This document shows positions 12,101-22,659 of a stretch of DNA of 64,000 nt, one piece after another (positions within the stretch are counted from its first letter, which is position 1; each line of letters starts with the position of its first letter). The stretch is from NCBI GenBank assembly GCA_004794785.1, contig SJOL01008583.1:128106-192105 (forward strand). Direction: 5' to 3'. The translations under genes and the position numbers were made by a program. Origin of the DNA: Opisthorchis felineus. Its lineage: Eukaryota; Platyhelminthes; Trematoda; Opisthorchiida; Opisthorchiidae. The notes beneath the pieces are model-generated. The model did no database searches. It saw nothing but the letters and a program-made list of their open reading frames with translations, and had not been told where the DNA came from.

Positions 12101-12805
12101 CCTTGTGAGCATGACTTGTTAAACCTTCCGTCTACGCCTAGTTTTGTATCCGGGTGGAAGTCAGCTGGACGCTTTGTCCCCAGCAGTGCGCGATACGTTG
12201 TAGGTAGCGCTGCGCAACGTTTGCGGTCATTGCTGCGTGCGTTTGCACGGTCGCGTAAGGGGGACGTATCCCGGTGTGACGGGTCTAATTTGCGGAGCAC
12301 GAAGTCATCCATATGTTGTCGGGCCGTTGACTTTCCTAATGAAAATGAACTGAATTCCACACAGCTAACTCAGTTGCGTAGTGATTCGAATCAGTTCTCC
12401 ACTTCCTGTCCACCTTTGTTGCTGACCCGTCTACCTCAAGTTGGTCCCGAACGCATCGGATGTTTGCACGGGCTTTCCGTCACGGAGACCTCCGTCACCC
12501 CGGCATCTGCACCACCAGTACAACAGTACTTTTTCTCCTTTGACAGTTTCACTGATGTGAACGCTGACTCGACCAACTCCAGATTCCCTCCCGCCACTTC
12601 AAATGCTTCCGCCTCACAGTATCCGTCTACCGACTGCTCCATGATACCTCCAGTCACATTTTTGCACGCTGTTGAGGTCTCTCCTATTGCGTTGCACTTA
12701 GAGCGCCAAACACCTTCTCCCACAGTGAACACGACCTCTTCTTCCCCACCTCGGACTCCCAGCTCTTCTTTAGTCAGTCACGATCACTGTTCCTACTTCG
12801 TTTGA
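1..12805 (+). CDS. Receptor tyrosine kinase, Venus kinase receptor / insulin-receptor type (3' half of gene, seven exons)
   Basis: This is the membrane-spanning and cytoplasmic half of a receptor that transmits an external signal by phosphorylating tyrosines. The joined exons are 1-153, 1550-1866, 5060-5283, 8560-8779, 8878-9034, 10255-11036 and 11935-12805. Every junction has GT..AG borders and matching phases (0, 2, 1, 2, 0, 2), and the sum (2724 bases) is divisible by three and ends in TGA. In order it shows a transmembrane helix, a juxtamembrane helix, a glycine loop GQGAFG, the AVKV lysine, the SEAK glutamate, catalytic [11 protein letters not shown], a double-tyrosine activation loop (GYYRF), WMSPE and SDLWSYG, and then a tail of about 550 residues. 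All catalytic residues are present, so the kinase should be active. The HRDIACRN form, the YYR loop and the [11 protein letters not shown] segment favour a Venus kinase receptor, but the ligand-binding part that would settle this lies outside the window. An insulin-receptor paralogue is the alternative. Confidence 0.85.
154..1549 (+). other. Intron of the receptor kinase gene
   Basis: The intron begins with GTAAGT and ends with a pyrimidine-rich tract and CAG at 1547-1549. Short open frames on both strands near 104-437 have no recognisable content. I see no repeat or RNA gene in it. Confidence 0.8.
1550..1866 (+). CDS. RTK exon: kinase N-lobe
   Basis: The exon follows TTCAACTCAG and starts [18 protein letters not shown], with the ATP-binding glycine loop. 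It carries AVKV, whose lysine binds ATP phosphates, and the helix-C segment FLSEAKLM, whose glutamate pairs with that lysine. Next come [14 protein letters not shown] and the hinge [13 protein letters not shown]. It ends after two bases of a codon at the donor GTGAGT (1867). An open frame in another phase at 1765-1959 is a shadow. Confidence 0.95.
1867..5059 (+). other. Intron of the receptor kinase gene (about 3.2 kb)
   Basis: The borders are GTGAGT and TTTTCTGCTAG. The sequence is mixed, with an AT-rich patch at 1960-1995. Two minus-strand open frames (2299-2586 and 2642-2926) could be old repeat debris, but I recognise no domain in them. The rest shows nothing I can support. Confidence 0.75.
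5060..5283 (+). CDS. RTK exon: catalytic loop and activation segment
   Basis: One base completes the codon split by the previous intron, and the frame then reads [19 protein letters not shown]. The catalytic loop [12 protein letters not shown] carries the catalytic aspartate and asparagine. DFGLTR binds magnesium, and the activation loop ends [11 protein letters not shown] with two adjacent tyrosines, as in insulin-receptor-type and Venus kinases. The exon stops after one base of a codon at the donor GTACGT (5284). The open frame that continues past 5284 is intronic read-through. Confidence 0.95.
5284..8559 (+). other. Intron of the receptor kinase gene (about 3.3 kb)
   Basis: It runs from GTACGT to TTTTGTAG. 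Apart from a short perfect hairpin at 8096-8120 I see no coding exon, repeat or RNA gene. The open frame at 7836-8177 has no recognisable domain. Confidence 0.75.
8096..8120. repeat. Perfect 11-bp inverted repeat (hairpin) inside an intron
   Basis: The arms ATCTCGGGCAT and ATGCCCGAGAT are exact reverse complements separated by TTT. The arms are GC-richer than the surrounding intron. The function is unknown. It is too short for a typical microRNA precursor. Confidence 0.8.
8560..8779 (+). CDS. RTK exon: kinase C-lobe, substrate-binding segment
   Basis: The acceptor TTTTGTAG precedes it, and GT completes the cysteine codon after the activation loop. The exon reads [19 protein letters not shown] and then [17 protein letters not shown], containing the APE-equivalent SPE and the helix-F aspartate/tryptophan signature of tyrosine kinases. 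The LPIRWMSPE wording confirms a tyrosine rather than serine/threonine kinase. It ends after two codon bases at the donor GTAAGT (8780). The longer open frame starting at 8469 is intronic upstream of 8560. Confidence 0.95.
8878..9034 (+). CDS. RTK exon: end of kinase C-lobe
   Basis: A 98-base intron separates it from the preceding exon, and the acceptor is ACCCAG. The frame reads [20 protein letters not shown], the usual helix-H/I region where a Cys or Trp and an Arg-Pro pair (HRPAS) close the kinase fold. It continues to [16 protein letters not shown]. The exon ends after a complete codon at GTACGT (9035). The open frame to 9268 beyond the donor is intronic. Confidence 0.92.
9035..10254 (+). 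other. Intron of the receptor kinase gene (1.2 kb)
   Basis: The borders are GTACGT and CATTCTAACAG. I see no coding content beyond frame read-through to 9268, and no repeat. Confidence 0.7.
10255..11036 (+). CDS. RTK exon: first part of long cytoplasmic tail
   Basis: The acceptor CTAACAG and phase 0 fit the upstream donor. The frame reads [16 protein letters not shown] onward for 260 codons. The segment is rich in Ser, Thr, Gly, Ala and Asn and looks disordered. It contains an NPKY motif at 10672-10683, the kind bound by PTB-domain adaptors, and further tyrosines (AYYSAD, CYTEL) that could be docking sites. The exon is closed at 11036 because GTTAGT follows and leaves two codon bases, exactly what the acceptor at 11934 requires. 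Read-through would instead end at 11106 with a hydrophobic end unlike the rest. Confidence 0.82.
11037..11934 (+). other. Intron within the receptor tail
   Basis: It starts GTTAGT and ends CCACCATTTTAG. The short open frame at 11386-11568 has no recognisable content. Confidence 0.65.
11935..12805 (+). CDS. RTK terminal exon: C-terminal tail
   Basis: One base completes the split arginine codon, and the frame continues for 289 codons to TGA at 12803-12805. It is Ser/Thr/Pro-rich and cysteine-containing ([14 protein letters not shown]), with a proline-rich stretch [11 protein letters not shown] near the end and a final SYFV. The final hydrophobic residues would suit a PDZ-type interaction, but that is only inference. 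Open frames on the opposite strand (11965-12360, 12436-12732) are shadows. I do not recognise a folded domain here. Confidence 0.82.
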
Positions 12806-14050
12806 TAGTAGCAACCACTGCTTTCCGCACACGTACTTGCTGTTAACCGACCACAGCGCCTGTCCCAGCATTATCCCGGTTTATGCTTCATCTTCCCGTC
12901 TCATGTATTTTCCTCTCCATCTACCTCAGTCTGTTTTATATACCATCTTTCTTCAATTGTAATTGGACAAATGCACAGTTATATGCATATTCGGTACACT
13001 ACCAAACATTCTTCAACTAGGTTATTTCACCTGCCTAGTGTCAATATGTTATTGTTCCCTCTTCACATTCGTCACGCGAATCGCTGCCACACAGATGTAC
13101 AAATATGGTTATTCACTATCAAATGGTATCCCCTACTTTATAGCCTATCCTCATTCTACAATATCTTGATCTGCTTCACCAGGTCCTGTTCTGTCATACT
13201 GTTTTGTCTCCTATTCGCCTTTCCTCGGTCTTTCATATGATGCTTGTTCACAAGTAAACCCATTTTCTTGTCATTGAACATGCATTGTGTCATTCTTCTA
13301 TCTTGATCTGTTCCCCAGATTCTCTTCAGCATTATCACGTCTAGGGTCTCCTACAGTTGCTGTGTACAGTTTTCTCACATCAGCTGCGCTGTTTCTCTGT
13401 CTACTCATTTGTATATTGCCAACCCGTTTCTGATAAACTATTCCGCTTTCTTACGGTAGCACTTTCTTCAGAACTGCAATCGTACTGCTTTATACAGCCT
13501 TATGGTTTGCCTCGTTTTTCCAATGCATACTCCTTTCTTCGTTCGTTGCCTTACACATCTAATGCCAATCGCGTCCTCGGACACTCAGTTACCCTGCCTA
13601 CTTGCGTCCCAGTTCATTTCAACTGTTGTTGGTCCTTATATTTGTCTCCATCTATTCGTGTGTTTGTGGTCAGCTTCTCAGGGTGGCATCCTCGCTATGG
13701 CGTGTGTGCGTGCGCCTTCCCCCATCTTGTCCCTGTTTTTGTTTTGGATGACGAGGATTTTCCTGCATTCTCTGTACACGCTGTACTATGATTGTTCTTA
13801 TCTTCTGATTTCCTTCCCACATGCAAGCTGCGAATGGACTATTGCGCCGTTTGTTACATTTTGATGGGTCGTTGCCATAAAATCTGCCCAATCTTGAGCA
13901 TTGTTTGGTTAAGTAATGATTTCTGGGTTTTCGAATATTTTTATCTCTTCTGTGCAAATAGATCCATGCTTCGCCGTTCTTTCTGTTTGTCTGTTTTTAC
14001 TGGTCACATTTCGGCATATTTCAACAGTACAGAAAAAGTATTGATGTGAT
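12806..14050 (+). other. 3' flank / probable 3' UTR of the receptor gene, pyrimidine-rich
   Basis: The plus strand is strongly C/T-rich from about 12860 to 13870, which opens long overlapping frames (13357-13791 and 13502-13864) in two phases at once. Their Ser/Cys/Phe/Leu-rich products look like composition artefacts. I could not find a clear AATAAA signal close to the stop codon, so the transcript end is not placed. Confidence 0.45.
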
Positions 14051-17000
14051 GTGTATGAGGTGGTAGGCTCACCAGAGCCCTATGTAGTTCTAGCTCATGC
14101 ATATCAGTTCCGTAAAGTATTTTTTACGGTACCATTCAAACGAGGTTGCATGCTGTGACGCTCGTGTTAAACCATTTACCGTCTTATTTGTAATAGCTTA
14201 TGGGTAATGTGCCCAGATGATTAATCGCATCCGACGTAAGATCTCTATTTCAGCGTTGTCCAAACATGACACACTACTCATGAGGTTGCTGAACACTCTT
14301 CGGTGGCCCGCGATCGGTTTCGCCCTTCTTCATCGTCATCATGTAGAAGAAGTCCACCAGTTTCTCTCAACCTTTTGTTCTACTTGAAACAAAATTGAAC
14401 AGAATTTGACAAATTCTTTTGCATATGAATTGGGTTTTGACAGGAGACTAAACTGAATGCAGCTGAATCTCCCGTTTATGGTGCTGCGCTTCGAATGAAT
14501 GTATAGCACCAAGTTCAAGTAGAACTTCAGGTTGGGAGAAACTCACTGACTGTGCCTACCTGATGCACCCCAAGAAAGGTGAAACCAGTCGAGGAGTTTT
14601 AAGCAACCTTACGAGTTGTGTTACGTTTAGACACTGTATTGCGATATCTCAAATGTCGTACCAACTGAAAAACGAGGCGGCCTGTTGCAGCACGTTCAGT
14701 TGAAGCGCACCATCATGAGCGAGAGATTCAGCTGGATTCAGTTGAGTCTCCTGTCTGAACCAACTTCGTGTGCAGGTGGAAGTATTCGTCGATATTTTAG
14801 CATTTTTCAAAAGACGACTCGGTAGGAATCTGAATGTGACTCAAGTTAGTGTCCCATGGATTGTTCAAACTCCGACATGCAACACGAAAAGTTGCACATT
14901 TCTAGGGGCATCTTAGCGTAACGCTGAGACACTAACGTTCGGATAGCTAGAATCCGAGTTGCCGCTAAATATTCATGCAGATACCTACAGTTTTGTCTAA
15001 AGGTCGCTATTGGCGTGGCTACTGCCTCAAGTTGCTGTTCACCAGAAACTATTTTCAACATGCCTTCCTATCATATAGAGCCTATCTTGCGTCTGTTCGT
15101 TGCAGATTGTGAGCCACTCTATAAATTTTAGGAATAGATTAATTTTGCTATTTACTGTGGTGTTTTCTAGGAGCAGATGCCTAGTACAATACATCAAGGT
15201 CAGTGCAAAGCCTTAATCCCAGCAAGTTACGGAATGGTGATCGGCAACAAACTTTCTAATCGGGGTGGTTTGTCTTCTGAAACAGTCATCCGTATACTAA
15301 ACTGTAGGTCGGTGCTTCGACTGCACCTCCAGGTGGCTTTTCGTCCATGCAATCTGATATCGGATTTCGCATTTCAAGATGTACACTAAGAGGTCAGCTG
15401 CATTTTGGTTGGCAACAGTCTCCCGTTGCTGACATCGTGGTGAACTTTCCCCGCTGACTGTACGCAGCATGACCCACGGAAAATCCCCTAACGTCGTAGC
15501 GTGATACGCTCTATCGGTCATTGTGGGTGTTCAGGGTTTCCTGTTTTGATCGAAAAGGAACTGCCGTTCGATTATTTGAAGGCGATTGTGAGCCTCACAA
15601 CGCCAAACTTTTCACTCCAAAGGAGTTCCACCGAATGGTTAAACCAATAATTTCACGGGTCTGAGTAGTGCAGAGGAAGCTCCAAATTCTCCTGTGTAGA
15701 TGTTATATATCCAAAGTCTTCGGGATGATGTTGCATTGCAAGCAACATTAATTTCTTGTCACTTTGCTGGAAAACATCATCTGCAGAATAGAATTACAAC
15801 AACGGTAAGCACGTTCAAATCTGCCATTTCTCCGACTAACGACTTAAAGTCTCTAGGTTCGAGATTGTTCCAAGTCGAGGTGCAAGTAGTGAGATTAACT
15901 AATAATAATAAATAACTGTTCAGCTGTAACACCTTTTCGGTTCATAGCCCTGTTAGACTAGCTGGGGAATATCCTCGCACCTGCGTCTTGCTGCTGCAGA
16001 CTTACTTTGAGGACTTCAGAGGCCGACTATCAGTGACTTCTTGTAAACCAGTCCTTATTCGTATTTAATGCTTCCTATGTGACGACTTGGCTGGTTTATT
16101 ACAGTCGTGGCCAGAAGTATTTCTGGTACAGTAACTGGAAATCTCAACATAAATTTGGGAAGTGCAGAATTCTCATGGATTCCCTTACAACAATTTCGTG
16201 ACGAGTTGTGTGTGGGAATCCTTCACACACCATGGCTTTTCTCAGATCCGTTACCGGTATTAGCGCTAGGGGATGGTTTCCAGACAAACCGCCGTACAAC
16301 AGGTTAGTGTGAGTTAGGTAATTGGTTGTCCAATTCTAGCCCTCTTACCAGCGTTTCGCTCATTCCAAGACGTTCTGGTAGTGAGCATTCCAGTTCTTCA
16401 TTTCTTATGCAACTAGTAAGCCGTTAGTGGAATGATGCTGTGAAGCATATCGAAACCAGGGACGTCCCCAGGGCCGATCCCCACAGAATATCCGGCCTGA
16501 CTTCTACGAGATTCGAAAACTTCTGTTTTACTCCGATTTTGTGCGCCTGATTCTCTGAAGAGGATTTGAGGGGCTTCCACGTATCCCATGGGGGCATAGC
16601 TCTTACAAGAGAAGCTCAATAGGTGCACACTCATCAGGTTGTGCAAAGTCGCGAAAGTTAGCGTCAGTTATAAATTCCATGTCCTATGTGTCGTTTAGAT
16701 GATGAATGAAAGTAGCAAATTCGTAATGAACAACCTGTTTGTTTGGGATCACGGTGGATATTCCCCTGAGTACACTTGTATGCAGGATTTTTTCAATACT
16801 TAGGAGTAAATTGCGCCCGATAATCAACGGGTTTTTTTTTTCTCGTCTTCATCTAAGTAAATCCGAGGGAATAAGATCAGCGGGCAAACATGAAGAGGCC
16901 TGTCTCAAGCCATCACTCAATTTAAGCATGGTGAAACAACGGTGGGCACCGGCACCATTTACCTGTTTATCAGTGAGGTACCGGCTCCACTTGTCAATTC

Positions 17001-18540
17001 CTTCAAGTTTTAGCTTAATACGGTACTTCCCTCCTGTATTTCACCGTACCAGTGTCACTGAAGGCCGTCCATTAACACCTTCAAAGTGGTAATGAGTAAC
17101 CCAGCGGTATTCCATTTACTTTACAGCTAATGACGTTTTCACCTTTTGGATGACCACGCGGGGCGGGTGCTCGTTAGAATACGACACCAACCTATCTCGA
17201 CCTCCGGTCGGTAAGTTTATCAGGTGAACTGGTGACAGCTGATTTCTAAGCCACTATACTGTTTTCAGTTAACTGGAAGTTGGGAGGTATTTAAGATCGG
17301 TGATAAATCATCTGAGACGAGGCAAGTGGTATCGGTTGTACCTTACTAGTTTACTCCATCCACCACTCTATGAGTCACCTAAGAATTCACACCGTAAAAG
17401 ATGTTATTGTTGAATATCAAGCATTTCTTGACCACAAGTGACGGCCAAGCGCAGATAACTTTAATCCGAATGGAAAGCCGATAACTCTCCTTTCATGCCT
17501 CAAGAGTGTCATCCGACGCACCGTTTTGTTCTCGCGGGTGAACTTACATCAAAATAATGGCAAAGATCAGATAGAACTCTAGTTTAGAATGATAATTATT
17601 TAATGCACCATCACGAAGACGGCCTACTAAACGCAATCCGATGTGACTTTAGGGTGCGCATGACATTTGAATCGGTTGAACCATTTCCTGACAATTTTAC
17701 GGGGCATGGGTTGCCATGGCGACCGTTTGGTTGCTGGCCTGTTTGTCGAGCTTGGCATTTAGGTTGCAGACGTTAAGCCCCAAATCCAGGTGACATCGTT
17801 AGTGTGCAGACCAGCCCATTGTTCACTCCAGGCCAGTCGGTTCACTAAGAGCTTTGCGATATAATGACCTATAGTCGTTTTCTTCATGGTTCGTGCTTAA
17901 TGCAGTCATTATTGCAATCTCTTATTGTTAGCCTCAGATCACTGGTCCAAGAAAGCAGTCGTATCGTCATGATACCTATCATCCCAGCAGACTGGAAGAA
18001 TATTCTGGGATTGTGACGTGTACCGCAGGCAGGAAGTGATAAAAGATGTGATGGAGTTCAGCTGGGGTATTTCTAGTAGCAGCAGAGGTGGTGGCAAGAT
18101 GAAAACCAATCCACATTTGAACAAAAATTATGTACCATTGAAGAGGACCAATGCGATGTTTCGTGTTTCATGTGAATAAGCATGCTACTTAGGCCACTGG
18201 AATGGTACCACCCTCAGTAGTGAAACGAGTTTGTCCGTGGCCCCACAGACGAGGATTATCAAAATGTTCCCAAATGAAACCGATATCAAGGTAGCAAAGA
18301 CCGGAATATGAACGCGCTCTTTTGTCAGACACTCAAAGTATAGCCTCCTGTGACTCGCCTTATTCGATGATAATGGCAGGAAATACGCTGAGATTAATTC
18401 TAGATCACCACTACCTATCCAGCAGCGTGATATCTTCCAAACGACTGTATCGTAACCTGAGCAGCTTGATGTGCACACTCGCATATCTTTCTCAGTCCAC
18501 CACATTGCCCGTTGCGATTCTGGCTTACTAAAAAATAACT
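14051..18540. other. Intergenic sequence with nothing recognised
   Basis: Only short open frames are present on both strands. I found no domain, RNA gene or clear repeat. Confidence 0.5.
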
Positions 18541-19500
18541 AACCTAAGTGGCACAAGGATAAGACCAAACCGTGGGAACCTATCCTTAACGCGACTCCTG
18601 CACCGGTGCCCCCATCAACCGGAAGAATTCGAAGTACAAACGCACATTTTACCTCAAAACACTTATAGCCACAGATTCAACCCATCCCCAGTTCATTTCC
18701 TCTTATATTCATTCATTCTTGAGTCCAAGTTTGCAGTTCCATGCTCTCTCAGTCTAGGCTTGTTCACCTACTCTTTCAAGGCCAATCTGCCACTACCAGT
18801 TCGCCTGCCAGTAGTACTCCCGAACCCAATGCCTAAACAAGCACTCTAACTACATGCACACAAAAGTGCATTCCTGACGGAACCCACACGGCACACATGT
18901 TAGCCTCGTTAACACTGGTCCCTAGGTTTGAGCAATCGTTGACGTGAACAAAAAAATCATTGACGATATTCTCACTCGGATCCAGTCAGCTTTCTTGGTC
19001 CCAAAACCATACATCCCCAACGTAACAGAATCTGCTTTACCTACCCCCCTTTCAGTCTAAAAAAAGTGGTCATTATTCATGCCGTATCTACAGGGAGGTG
19101 TCGTCCTCGAACTGTCACATCGCTGACCTTACTGTAGATATGAAGGTGCTTCTCTACCTGATATTGTAGTTTTTTTTACTTTTTCTGAGCTCCCAGTCGA
19201 ATCCATCACCGACCGTTCATACGGAGGTACAGATGCTTCCTCTGTCGATGGCCATCAGCCTCCAACCCCGTTTTTTTGCCCTCCCCCCTTCGCATCTGCT
19301 TAAAGTTCCTATCGATGATCTTCAGGAATAGATCCCTGGCTAATCCTTTTCATTACCTTTATCGGACCTCTCTCATGCTAACAATTCATCTGCACTTTAT
19401 GCTGACAATTTAGAAATACGTTCAAGTGAACCAACACCCCGACATATTGTCCTATTAGCGTGGTCCGTTTACGTCAAACTCTTACACAAAACTGCTCAAA
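18541..19500. other. G-poor, C/A/T-rich tract, possible old retroelement debris
   Basis: The plus strand becomes distinctly poor in G and rich in C, A and T over about 950 bases, unlike both flanks. The LINE at 53.7-55.1 kb has the same strand bias, so this may be a decayed copy of something similar. No readable protein motif remains. Confidence 0.3.
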
Positions 19501-22500
19501 ACAACCCTGCTTGTTTTCTCGTGTTTTGCTGACGATTTATAATTCTTTGAAGGCTAGCATCTGTATTGTTTGTATGTCAGTCTTGGCGGTTCTTTTGTTT
19601 CCTAATACTTGAGCATTGTTACTTCCACATAAATTCTCTCGTACTGGCAGCGCTGAACTCTTCGATGTATTCCTGTGTCCTAACCACCCTTCCTAGGTTG
19701 ACATTTTTCTAGTTTGTTAGATTTTCCCCTCGTTTTTTCATTGTATATGAGTGGAAGTTTGTTCGATTTTCACATCGTCAATGCTTATTCACCGGAAGTG
19801 CGGATAATTCCCGCCACGCTTAACTTATCTACAGTTAAGCTGATAGTACTAAGTCACCGGGAGTTACAGTAAAGTTAAAGGAATAGCAACGTGGAGGGTA
19901 AGCAAGTTAAAAGTTGCAATTCAGTCACCCGTTAGACTGAACTTGCCTGCAATGTTTTATGTGCCTCTGAGTAATCAAAGAAACATTATTTCTCATCATT
20001 AGTTCCTTGGTAAGAGCTAAACAACTTGGGTAAGCGCCTGATGTGCTTCGCTTACTGACTCCATGTAACTGGAGCTTGCGACCGCGTTAAGTTGCTATGA
20101 AGCCGGAGGTCGATACACCTTGACAGGCAAACTGAAAGGGATCATTGTCGAGGTATGACTGACTAGTATAGTGCCTTGTCTCTCTGATGGCAACGCTGGT
20201 ACATAGTTAATGTTTTTGAAGGTATCCAAACTATAAGCAAATTAACAACTCGGCCTCTCGGTTGCGGACGTTACAGCCCCGACACTACCGTCGCATAGAG
20301 TAAGAGATGCAATAGCGAAGCCTACGCGGGATCCTTTCACCCAACCTATATTTCTGCACGCTCAGTGGTCACAGATGTCTCGGAACAAGACAGAAACCTT
20401 TCAGCTGTTCAAGGTAACCCCGAAACTGACCATTAGGACGAAAAACACCGACTGGAACGGTATGCACACTCTGAAAATAACCTTAAACGTCTGTGGTTGA
20501 AACGTGCCGAAGAAACCGTGCCATCAACTTCGTTTGTGGACAAGCTAAGGTTCTTGAACTAGAAGGGATTTGTTCAACATACATCAGAGGTTTGAACAGT
20601 GGGTTTCGGTAGCTTACTGAAAAGGCCATGCTCTGAGTCTTTCAATCCGGGACATTAGTCAAGAATATCTGAACGGTCCAAAAAGTAAAACGATCAATTT
20701 ATCGGAGCCTTGAGTCAGTCCAACTTTTACAACACTGCTCTGTGGTTGCTCAGCATAAGATGAAGGAGAAATAGTTGATTAGGAAACGGTCTCCTCACGC
20801 TGCGACCAATCTGTAAGTGGCTCAGAGGAGGAAGAATTTCACAAGATGAGTGAAACTTCCATCTGAGGCGTAGTCATCGAGGAACCAGTCAATACATGAC
20901 CGCGTGATGTGGTTTATGGAATTGAAGGATGAACGACGCTATACACTGCCTAAGTGAGAGCTAATCACACTGCTGTTTAGCCGCTCATGGTTGAACAGCT
21001 TAGCCTTCAACTATTAGCGAGGGGGGTCGTTGGCTCGAATCTCCCAAGCAGTTCGTGTCGTACGCACTGCTGATAATTCCCAATAAGGATGAAACAGCTG
21101 TACAGTGCTTCTCGGTTTTTAAGCATACGCTGCCCTCACTGGCAGGAAGAAATCTCAGTTCAGAATAAAACAGTCTTCTCTGGTTAGGTTATCGATGACC
21201 AGCAAAGTTTGAAATCAGTGAACTTAATGATATGACATCGTCGGATTATGAGAGCTTCGGTTTCACTGCGTGGCCATTTGACAGGACTGGATCAGCGACT
21301 GGGTGGAACGAAGCGACTGTACCATACCAGAACAGTACATGGAGGAGTAGTCTGTGAGCCCAAAGGTAAACTGTTTGACGGCGTCAGCGTATTGCCTTTA
21401 TGTTACAGGGCCTCCAGTATCTGACAAACTGCAGCTATCATATCGTTGTGTGCTCAATAATGCGTCAGTGAGGGTAGAAATTTTTCGCAAATGGAGTGGT
21501 CTGTACCCACAACTTTCTCTTTCGCGGTTTCCTGGATTGTATAGCATTTAGTGTTTCTCCTAACAGGGTGGCCTAGAATTACTGAGCAGTGTATTGGTTG
21601 AAAAACACGCAGATTAGTTTAAAAAAGGTTCGCTCTGGAAGCAGTCTGCAAAATACGCTCATTTGCAAATGAACTTGGTGCTAGCGGCAGATTCATCCGA
21701 ACCATAGACAGGTCTCTTTTTTCCGATGTTTTACTAGAAGGTCTTGGTATAACTTCAAAATTGGTTGGTGTGTTCACCCTATCCGGACCGTGTTCCATCT
21801 CAGTTACTTCTGTTACTGAGAAAATGCTCCCCCATCAGGAAGTACAGAAAGCCGATTTCTACGAAGTTCTACGAAGTCTCTTGTGACCCCCATTGAAGAT
21901 CGAGTGGAGACCCCGTCGCATGATCTTTCATCCGTTCGGTGATGCTTCCTTACTGATCTTCGCGTATCATGCGCTGACGTTAGGGGCAGACGTACTTGGC
22001 GCCGGTAAACCGAGTACACTCGAATTCGCATCATTGAGAAACCAAGTTGACAATGATCTAGAAGCACTTCCACCTACCCCATCAGATCTTTGATTCGTTG
22101 ATGTTTAAGAAAACTCAGTCGGAATGGGTCAAGGCTTACGAGGTATCGCGAAGTTCTAGGTCACACACTAATGTCAGAGTGGACCAAATGTGCATGCGGT
22201 GTGTACAGTTCCCCTCAGAACGCGCAAGTGAAATCAAATGGGGACGATTTCACCCTCGAATTTTACTGAAGTGATAAGCTTTTGACTAACAACGGCTATT
22301 ATCAGCGGCAGCAAGTTCGTCGGAATTAGCTGCACCATGATTATTACTCGCATATTTTCTAAACCATGAACTCTGTAGATACGAAATGAGTTGGGAGCAA
22401 GAGGCAGATGCAAGTAAATTTAGTATTGTAAAAGAATGCTCCGATAGTGTACATAATCTAAAAGGACTGAAACTCAATAATCGTTCATCTTTAACACACT

Positions 22501-22585
22501 TTGGTTTCTGGCTGCCATACCACTCGAAGGAAGCACGAGGACTGAGATAATTTTAGGTTGCCCAAGCCTAGATATGAGTAGTCGA
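19501..22585. other. Intergenic sequence with nothing recognised
   Basis: There are no long open frames or recognisable domains. Short frames at 21354-21551 and 21813-22093 overlap on opposite strands and look random. Confidence 0.5.
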
Positions 22586-22659
22586 TATGCAGAGATTGGG
22601 TTGGAACCACGAAGCTTCCCTTCAGTAAATTCACACCTTAACCAATGAGCTACCCCGAG
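22586..22659 (-). repeat. tRNA-like segment (tRNA-derived SINE head or tRNA pseudogene)
   Basis: On the minus strand a good internal A box (TAGCTCATTGG, complement of about 22642-22652) is followed after about 33 bases by GTGGTTCCAACCC (about 22598-22610), a B-box-like element. The spacing and overall order follow a tRNA. Acceptor pairing is not preserved, so a functional tRNA is unlikely. Confidence 0.5.

Noticed and set aside
11965..12732. Minus-strand frames of 131 and 98 codons
   Set aside because: They are shadows of the receptor's terminal exon, which is tied to the kinase by matching splice phases.
13357..13864. Two overlapping 120-144 codon frames as a gene
   Set aside because: They overlap in different phases inside a strongly pyrimidine-rich strand, show no domain and have artefact-like composition.
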